From Streptomyces sp. A1136 (lineage in GTDB: Bacteria; Actinomycetota; Actinomycetes; Streptomycetales; Streptomycetaceae): a stretch of 64,000 nucleotides of DNA. Under the pieces are notes generated by a model, which searched no databases, was not told where the DNA came from, and worked only from the letters and a program-made list of their open reading frames with translations. The DNA is taken from NCBI RefSeq assembly GCF_004795055.1, contig NZ_SSBJ01000032.1, forward strand, positions 22,334 to 86,333. Reading direction: 5' to 3'. The position numbers and the translations under genes are program-made. Below are positions 59,306 through 64,000 of this stretch, piece by piece. Within the stretch, counting starts at the first letter, position 1, and each line of letters begins with the position of its first letter.

Positions 59306-60181
59306 CTACCGCACGGACCGCAGGTGGACCACGTCCCCGGCCCCCACGGCCACCCGCTCGTCGTCGGCGGTCCGGATCACGAGCCGTCCGTCGGCGTCGA
59401 CCGCTTCCGCCGTCCCGGTGATGGCGCGGCCCCCGGGCAGCTCCGCCCGGACGTGCCGGCCCAGCGTCGCGCAGCCCGCCGCGTAGGTCTCCTGCAACCC
59501 GCTGGCGGCCGGGTCGCCAGCGGCCGCCCGCCAGGCCTCGTACCACTGCTCCAGGGAGCGCAGTACGGCCTTCAGCAGCGGTTCGCGGTCGGTGACGGTG
59601 GCCTTGGCCAGGGAGAGGGAACCCGCGGTGTCGACCGGCAGCTCGTCCTCGGTGAGGGTGACGTTCAGCCCGATCCCCACGACAACGCCGTCGCCGACGC
59701 GCTCCGAGAGGATGCCGCCCGCCTTGCGCTCCTCGCCGTCGACGGTGACCAGCAGGTCATTGGGCCACTTGAGGGCGGTGTCCACCCCCGCGGCCCGGGA
59801 CAACCCAGTCGCGGTGGCCACCCCGGCGAGCAGCGTCAGCCACCCCCACCGCTCCTGCGGCACCTCCGGCCCGGGCTTGAGCAGCACCGAGAAGAACAGG
59901 CCGGACCGCGCGGGCGCGACCCAGCTGCGGTCCAGCCGCCCTCGCCCCGCGCTCTGCTCCTCCGCGACGAGCACCGCGCCCTCGGGCAGCTCCCCGGCCC
60001 GGGCGGCGAGATCGCTGTTCGTGGAGCCGGTGGACGCGACCACCTCCAGCGAACTCCACAAGCCCTCCCCGACGAGGTGGCGCCGCAGGGCGGCGGCGTT
60101 GAGGGGCGGCCGGTCCAGGCTGGACCATCGGCCCGCGGAAGCTCCCGACGGAGTTGCTCCTGATGCATCTGATGGCGTCAT
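59306..60181 (-). CDS. birA: biotin--[acetyl-CoA-carboxylase] ligase
   Basis: A 291-residue biotin protein ligase. Motifs are STGSTNSDLAARAGELPEGAVLVAEEQSAGRGRLDRSWVAP (biotin and ATP binding, GRGR), DTALKWPNDLLV and KAGGILSERVGDGVVVGIGLNV. The C-terminal SH3-like domain is present (EAVDADGRLVIRTADDERVAVGAGDVVHL). It has no N-terminal winged helix, so it cannot repress transcription itself. It biotinylates the alpha subunit whose gene starts at 63875, and its divergent neighbour pccB encodes the partner beta subunit. The ATG at 60181 lacks a strong ribosome-binding site. Confidence 0.94.
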   Translation of the reverse strand: MTPSDASGATPSGASAGRWSSLDRPPLNAAALRRHLVGEGLWSSLEVVASTGSTNSDLAARAGELPEGAVLVAEEQSAGRGRLDRSWVAPARSGLFFSVLLKPGPEVPQERWGWLTLLAGVATATGLSRAAGVDTALKWPNDLLVTVDGEERKAGGILSERVGDGVVVGIGLNVTLTEDELPVDTAGSLSLAKATVTDREPLLKAVLRSLEQWYEAWRAAAGDPAASGLQETYAAGCATLGRHVRAELPGGRAITGTAEAVDADGRLVIRTADDERVAVGAGDVVHLRSVR

Positions 60182-60311
60182 GCAACCCACAGTAGGTGTG
60201 TCAAACGCCGCACTGCCGAGCGCCATGCCCGCCGATACGCTACGCACGAGTAGCCAGCAGCAGTCCACCATTTGACCAGGCCGTTGACACCACACAGGGA
60301 GCCGCGCCCCG

Positions 60312-61907
60312 ATGTCACAACCCTCAGAGCCGATCGACATGCACACCACCGCGGGCAAGATCGCGGATCTGCAGCGCCGGATCGACGAAGCCACCCACGC
60401 CGGGTCCGCGCGGGCGGTGGAGAAGCAGCACGCCAAGGGGAAGCTGACGGCGCGTGAGCGGATCGGCCTGCTCCTGGACGAGGGGTCGTTCGTCGAGCTC
60501 GACGAGTTCGCCCGGCACCGCTCGACCAACTTCGGGCTGGAGCAGACCCGCCCCTACGGCGACGGGGTCGTCACCGGCTACGGCACGGTCGACGGCCGCC
60601 CGGTGGCCGTGTTCTCGCAGGACTTCACCGTCTTCGGCGGGGCCCTCGGCGAGGTCTACGGCCAGAAGATCATCAAGGTCATGGACTTCGCGCTGAAGAC
60701 CGGCTGCCCGGTCATCGGCATCAACGACTCCGGCGGCGCCCGCATCCAGGAGGGCGTCAGCGCGCTGGGCATGTACGGCGAGATCTTCCGCCGCAACGTG
60801 CACGCCTCCGGCGTGATCCCGCAGATCAGCCTCGTCGTGGGCCCCTGCGCCGGCGGCGCGGTGTACTCCCCCGCCATCACCGACTTCACCGTGATGGTCG
60901 ACCAGACCTCGCACATGTTCATCACCGGCCCGGACGTCATCAAGACGGTCACCGGCGAGGACGTGGGCTTCGAGGAGCTCGGCGGCGCGCGCACCCACAA
61001 CTCCACGTCGGGTGTCGCCCACCACATGGCCGGGGACGAGAAGGACGCCATCGAGTACGTCAAGTCCCTGCTCGCCTACCTGCCCTCCAACAACCTCTCC
61101 GAGCCGCCCGCCTTCCCCGAGGACGCGGACACCGAGGTCTGCGACCTCGACCGCGAGCTGGACGTACTGATCCCGGACAGCGCCAACCAGCCGTACGACA
61201 TGCACACCGTGATCGAGCACGTCCTCGACGACGGCGAGTTCCTGGAGACGCAGTCGCTGTTCGCGCCGAACATCCTCACCGGCTTCGGCCGCGTCGAGGG
61301 CCACCCGGTGGGCATCGTCGCGAACCAGCCGATGCAGTTCGCCGGCTGCCTGGACATCAACGCCTCGGAGAAGGCCGCCCGCTTCGTGCGGACCTGCGAC
61401 GCCTTCAACCTGCCCGTGCTGACCTTCGTCGACGTACCGGGCTTCCTGCCGGGCACCGACCAGGAGTACAACGGGATCATCCGGCGCGGCGCGAAGCTGA
61501 TCTACGCCTACGCCGAGGCCACCGTCCCCCTGATCACCGTCATCACCCGCAAGGCCTTCGGCGGCGCCTACGACGTCATGGGCTCCAAGCACCTCGGCGC
61601 GGACCTGAACCTGGCCTGGCCGACCGCGCAGATCGCCGTCATGGGCGCGCAGGGCGCGGTCAACATCCTGCACCGCCGCGCCATCGCGGAGGCGGAGGAG
61701 GCCGGCGCCGCCGACGAGACCAGGGCCCGGCTGATCGCCGAGTACGAGGACACCCTGCTCAACCCCTACACCGCCGCCGAGCGCGGATACGTCGACGCGG
61801 TGACCATGCCGTCGGAGACCCGGGCACACGTGGTCAAGGGGCTGCGTCAGCTGCGCACCAAGCGGGAATCCCTCCCCCCGAAGAAGCACGGCAACATCCC
61901 CCTCTAG
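60312..61907 (+). CDS. pccB: acyl-CoA carboxylase beta subunit (propionyl-CoA type)
   Basis: A 531-residue carboxyltransferase subunit. It transfers CO2 from biotin to acyl-CoA, making methylmalonyl-CoA. Motifs are GDGVVTGYGTVDGRPVAVFSQDF, INDSGGARIQEGV (first oxyanion), VVGPCAGGAVYSPAITDF, and KAFGGAYDVMGSKHL in the C-domain. Asp421 in GGAYDVM corresponds to Asp422 of S. coelicolor PccB, the residue that sets propionyl-CoA preference. The ATG at 60312 starts after a 130-bp divergent region from birA. The epsilon-subunit gene follows after 12 nt. Confidence 0.96.
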   Translation: MSQPSEPIDMHTTAGKIADLQRRIDEATHAGSARAVEKQHAKGKLTARERIGLLLDEGSFVELDEFARHRSTNFGLEQTRPYGDGVVTGYGTVDGRPVAVFSQDFTVFGGALGEVYGQKIIKVMDFALKTGCPVIGINDSGGARIQEGVSALGMYGEIFRRNVHASGVIPQISLVVGPCAGGAVYSPAITDFTVMVDQTSHMFITGPDVIKTVTGEDVGFEELGGARTHNSTSGVAHHMAGDEKDAIEYVKSLLAYLPSNNLSEPPAFPEDADTEVCDLDRELDVLIPDSANQPYDMHTVIEHVLDDGEFLETQSLFAPNILTGFGRVEGHPVGIVANQPMQFAGCLDINASEKAARFVRTCDAFNLPVLTFVDVPGFLPGTDQEYNGIIRRGAKLIYAYAEATVPLITVITRKAFGGAYDVMGSKHLGADLNLAWPTAQIAVMGAQGAVNILHRRAIAEAEEAGAADETRARLIAEYEDTLLNPYTAAERGYVDAVTMPSETRAHVVKGLRQLRTKRESLPPKKHGNIPL

Positions 61908-61919
61908 GAGGTCAGTCCT

Positions 61920-62129
61920 GTGGTGATCAAGGTCGTCAAGGGGAACCCGACCCCGGAGGAGCTGGCCGCCGCACTGGCGGTGGTCCGAGCGCGCGCGGCG
62001 GCGCTGGCGTCCGCGCCGTCGGGCGCGCCCCGGGTCCCGGACGAATGGGCCGCGCCGGCGCGGGTGGCGCGGCGCACCCTGCCGCAGCCGGGTCCGCGCG
62101 CCTGGGGCCGTACGTACTGGCCCGCGTAG
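61920..62129 (+). CDS. pccE: acyl-CoA carboxylase epsilon subunit
   Basis: A 69-residue small subunit that stabilises the alpha-beta complex of actinobacterial acyl-CoA carboxylases. The N-terminus VIKVVKGNPTPEELAAALAVVRARAA is the family core, and the middle is Ala/Pro-rich. The end is VARRTLPQPGPRAWGRTYWPA. GTG codons at 61920 and 61923 are both possible; AGGAGG lies 8 nt before the first. It starts 12 nt after pccB and is clearly its operon partner. Confidence 0.93.
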   Translation: MVIKVVKGNPTPEELAAALAVVRARAAALASAPSGAPRVPDEWAAPARVARRTLPQPGPRAWGRTYWPA

Positions 62130-62140
62130 GGCACCGCCGT

Positions 62141-62171
62141 CTTCGCGGCGGCGGAGACCGTCGCCGCGAAG
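62141..62171. terminator. terminator after pccE
   Basis: CTTCGCGGCG and CGCCGCGAAG form a perfect 10-bp stem with an 11-nt loop, 11 nt after the pccE stop. Confidence 0.7.
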
Positions 62172-62186
62172 ATGGCATGAACGGAC

Positions 62187-62220
62187 GGTGGCGCCTGAGT
62201 ACCCGTACTCAGGCGCCACC
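62187..62220. promoter_or_regulatory. 34-bp near-complete palindrome upstream of small membrane gene
   Basis: GGTGGCGCCTGAGTAC and its exact complement are separated by CC, giving a 16-bp perfect inverted repeat. The core TGAGTAC-CC-GTACTCA is less GC-rich than a usual terminator stem. It ends 26 bp before the ATG at 62247. It may be an operator for the small membrane protein gene, a second terminator or both. Confidence 0.6.
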
Positions 62221-62246
62221 GGCGCTCGCGGCGCGAGGATCGGAGG

Positions 62247-62381
62247 ATGCTCTGGTCAGACCCGAAGAACGAGCCGCCGAAAGACATGCGCGACGCGCAA
62301 GCGATGCTGCGGCGGCTGATCGTGGTGCTCGCCCTCTCCATGATCGTCGTGGTGTACGTCCTGGGCGTAGGCCCCTTCTGA
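62247..62381 (+). CDS. 44-residue membrane protein (possibly MmpB-like)
   Basis: A very short gene. ATG at 62247, stop TGA at 62379-62381, with GAGG 8 nt upstream. The protein starts MLWSDPKNEPPKDMRDAQAM, followed by LRR and one membrane helix (LIVVLALSMIVVVYVLGV), ending GPF. The fusion of charged N-terminus and single helix resembles small proteins annotated in streptomycetes as morphogenic membrane proteins (MmpA/MmpB); I recall this only vaguely, so no symbol is given. Located between pccE and maf. Coding bias is typical and the ribosome-binding site is good. Confidence 0.75.
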   Translation: MLWSDPKNEPPKDMRDAQAMLRRLIVVLALSMIVVVYVLGVGPF

Positions 62382-62421
62382 GCGGCCCGCACGCCCCTCG
62401 CGCGGCCCTACGATGGCTCGC

Positions 62422-63030
62422 ATGACTGCTGCCGCGCCCCGCTCCGTCGTCCTCGCCTCCGCCTCGCCCGCCCGGCTGAACCTGCTGCGGCAGGCCGGGC
62501 TCGCCCCGCACGTGATCGTCAGCGGGTTCGACGAGGACACCCTGAGCGCCGATACCCCCTCCGAGCTGGCGCTGGCGCTGGCCGAGGCGAAGGCCGGCGT
62601 GGTCGCGGCCCTGGACGAGGCCGCGGGCGCGCTGGTGATCGGCTGCGACTCCGTACTGGAGCTCGACGGGGAGGCGCTGGGCAAGCCGGCCGACGCCGAG
62701 GAGGCGACGGCCCGCTGGAAGTCCATGCGGGGCCGGGCCGGGGTGCTGCGCACCGGGCACTGCGTCGTCGACACGGCGAGCGGCCGCCGGGTGTCGGCCA
62801 CGGCGTCCACGACGGTCCGCTTCGGCGAGCCGACGGACGCGGAGGTCGCCGCGTACGTGGCCAGTGGCGAGCCGCTGCACGTCGCGGGGGCCTTCACCCT
62901 GGACGGACTGTCGGCGCCCTTCATCGACGGAATCGACGGGGATCACGGCAACGTGATCGGGATCTCCCTGCCCCTGCTGCGCTCCCTGCTGGGCGAACTG
63001 GGCGTGTCCATCACGGATTTGTGGGCCTGA
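62422..63030 (+). CDS. maf: Maf-family nucleotide pyrophosphatase
   Basis: A 202-residue Maf protein, which hydrolyses modified or non-canonical nucleoside triphosphates and is linked to septum control. The signature is VVLASASPARLNLLRQAG. IGCDSVLELDGEALGKPADAEEATARWKSMRGR and the C-terminal GAFTLDGLSAPFIDGIDGDHGNVIGISLPLLRSLL are complete. The ATG at 62422 is preferred to 62413, because TACGAT lies 7 nt before it (leaderless). The 3' end overlaps the convergent membrane protein gene by 20 bp. Confidence 0.92.
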   Translation: MTAAAPRSVVLASASPARLNLLRQAGLAPHVIVSGFDEDTLSADTPSELALALAEAKAGVVAALDEAAGALVIGCDSVLELDGEALGKPADAEEATARWKSMRGRAGVLRTGHCVVDTASGRRVSATASTTVRFGEPTDAEVAAYVASGEPLHVAGAFTLDGLSAPFIDGIDGDHGNVIGISLPLLRSLLGELGVSITDLWA

Positions 63031-63493
63031 GCCCCTCGAAGCCGGGCGGCGGGGCGTCCTCGGGACGCCGGGGGTCCCCGGAGTCCCGCACGTCCCCGGG
63101 CCCGGGCCCGGCATAGAGCATCAGGGTCAGCACGAGCAGGCACAGGATCAGCATCAGGACGGCGAAGGCGCCCCAGCCCACCAGTCCGAGGGCCAGCGCG
63201 CCGAGCACCGCGTGGGTGACGGCGGCGACCACCAGGACCACACGGGCGAAACGGCCGGGGGCCCGGTCCCGCACGGCGATGACCGCGAGCAGGACGGCGC
63301 AGAACAGCAGGAAGGCGCCCATCGCCGCCCCGAGGCCGTAGGTCGCCTTCGCCATCAGCTCCGGATCGCTGCCGGCGATGGACATCGACTGGCTCTGCGT
63401 CGTCTTCCCCAGCACGACGTGCACGAGTACGAGCACCGCCGCTTCCACGACGAGCACGAGCGCGGCCAGCCCGGCCACGAGTCTGCGCAGCAC
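63011..63493 (-). CDS. four-helix membrane protein of unknown function
   Basis: A 160-residue protein with four hydrophobic helices (LRRLVAGLAALVLVVEAAVLVLV, GLGAAMGAFLLFCAVLLAVIAV, FARVVLVVAAVTHAVLGALALGLV, AFAVLMLILCLLVLTLML) and a Pro/Asp-rich cytoplasmic tail. No named family is known to me, though similar membrane proteins lie beside maf in other streptomycetes. The GTG at 63493 is chosen because of the GGGGGG just upstream; an earlier GTG at 63523 is possible. Confidence 0.8.
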   Translation of the reverse strand: MLRRLVAGLAALVLVVEAAVLVLVHVVLGKTTQSQSMSIAGSDPELMAKATYGLGAAMGAFLLFCAVLLAVIAVRDRAPGRFARVVLVVAAVTHAVLGALALGLVGWGAFAVLMLILCLLVLTLMLYAGPGPGDVRDSGDPRRPEDAPPPGFEGLRPTNP

Positions 63494-63523
63494 CGACGCC
63501 CCCCATCCCCCCAGAAGCCACAA

Positions 63524-63874
63524 GCCTGTTCGACGCCTGGAGGCTACTCACCGGTAAACGCGCGGACAAGGGGCAGGGACAGCTTCGTTACCGAGGGGTC
63601 CGAGTGACGGCTCTCACGCAAAGAATGCATAGGCCGTTCGTAGGGACTCCACAAAGATTCAGCAGGGGCCGCTGACCTGGTGAACAGCGACCTGTGCCGC
63701 GTCACGGGGTTACTGTGCAGTCGGGGATCTCCCTGACCTGGGGCGACACAAGGGTTTCTGGGCTCGGGCAAGCCTCGCTATCACGCTCCGTGTGGGGAAG
63801 CTCACCTGCGGATAGGGGTCGAAAGGCCGTGTCACCTGTCCCTAAACTCAGCTTGTTTCTAGGAGGAAGCCATC
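63524..63874. promoter_or_regulatory. long upstream region of the carboxylase alpha gene
   Basis: About 350 bp without a credible gene. It contains the divergent promoters of the membrane protein and the alpha-subunit gene. TAAACT at 63843-63848 could be a -10 box, and the SD AGGAGG is at 63861-63866. No riboswitch or palindrome of note was seen. Confidence 0.5.
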
Positions 63875-64000
63875 GTGCGCAAGGTGCTCATCGCCAACCG
63901 TGGCGAAATCGCTGTCCGCGTTGCCCGTGCCTGCCGGGATGCCGGGATCGCGAGCGTGGCCGTCTACGCCGACCCGGACCGGGACGCGCTGCACGTCCGC
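63875..64000 (+). CDS. accA2: acyl-CoA carboxylase alpha subunit (biotin carboxylase), cut by window end
   Basis: Only the first 42 codons are visible: RKVLIANRGEIAVRVARACRDAG and ASVAVYADPDRDALHVR, the invariant N-terminus of the biotin carboxylase domain. The full protein (about 590 residues in this family) should also carry a C-terminal biotin carrier domain. The GTG at 63875 follows AGGAGG by 8 nt. It is the subunit that BirA biotinylates and that works with PccB/PccE. Named by synteny with S. coelicolor (from memory). Confidence 0.93.
   Translation, partial: MRKVLIANRGEIAVRVARACRDAGIASVAVYADPDRDALHVR

Overview
The window is high-GC actinobacterial chromosome, almost certainly from a Streptomyces. 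GTG starts are frequent, GTGA/ATGA gene overlaps are common, a mycothiol-dependent gene (mca) and an acyl-CoA carboxylase epsilon subunit are present, and there is an LAXTG-type cell-wall sorting signal. From about 23.8 kb to the right end the gene order (alaA, pckG, hemolysin III, DUF255, mca, greA, ilvA, metB, msrA, L,D-transpeptidase, hutH, cya, birA, pccB/pccE, maf, accA2) matches, from memory, the conserved core segment of Streptomyces coelicolor around SCO4921-SCO4984. I see no insertion sequence, prophage, CRISPR array, rRNA or tRNA.

Layout. 1-1349: end of a TetR regulator and a convergent alpha/beta hydrolase. 1476-12545: a complete, co-oriented Tad-type (Flp-like) pilus locus on the minus strand. 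Reading 5' to 3' it holds a zinc-ribbon protein of unknown role, CpaB, TadZ/CpaE, two TadE pseudopilins, TadA, TadB, TadC, a histidine kinase, a response regulator, a Flp-like pilin, a TadG-like protein, a lipoprotein and an OmpA-domain protein. 12906-16070: a secreted GH18 chitinase with a DasR-type operator, and a secreted M14 carboxypeptidase. 16142-20353: a divergent D-amino-acid module (RidA and IclR leftwards; D-serine-dehydratase-like enzyme and D-aminoacylase rightwards) with a perfect palindrome between the arms. 20409-23617: a YdcF membrane protein, a small conserved protein, an F420-type protein and a TetR/DHFR-like pair behind an AT-rich palindrome.

23808-31177: central metabolism (alanine aminotransferase, GTP-dependent PEP carboxykinase), a PAQR membrane protein and a DUF255 protein. 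31443-34688: a large STAND-type NB-ARC/TPR protein with an N-terminal hydrophobic hairpin and an arginine in its Walker A loop. 34840-41425: mycothiol conjugate amidase, GreA, threonine ammonia-lyase, MarR, a reduced sigma-like/membrane protein pair and cystathionine gamma-synthase. 41617-45671: an M48 membrane metalloprotease flanked by two paralogous genes of unknown function. 45757-53234: MsrA, an alcohol dehydrogenase with a divergent MmyB-type regulator, a frameshifted tandem GNAT gene, an ABC export system and an L,D-transpeptidase lipoprotein.

53393-64000: an acidic protein, a small sortase substrate, then hutH, a GAF-GGDEF protein, an enoyl-CoA hydratase, cya and birA on the minus strand, followed by pccB, pccE, a 44-residue membrane protein, maf and the start of the biotin-carboxylase alpha subunit. 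BirA, PccB, PccE and the alpha subunit together make a propionyl/acetyl-CoA carboxylase and its biotinylating enzyme.

Most convergent or terminal gene junctions carry strong perfect hairpins. Several genes appear to be leaderless, with a TANNNT hexamer 6-7 nt before the start codon. The least-described parts are the zinc-ribbon protein heading the Tad operon, the STAND protein, the M48/paralog trio and the small sortase substrate.
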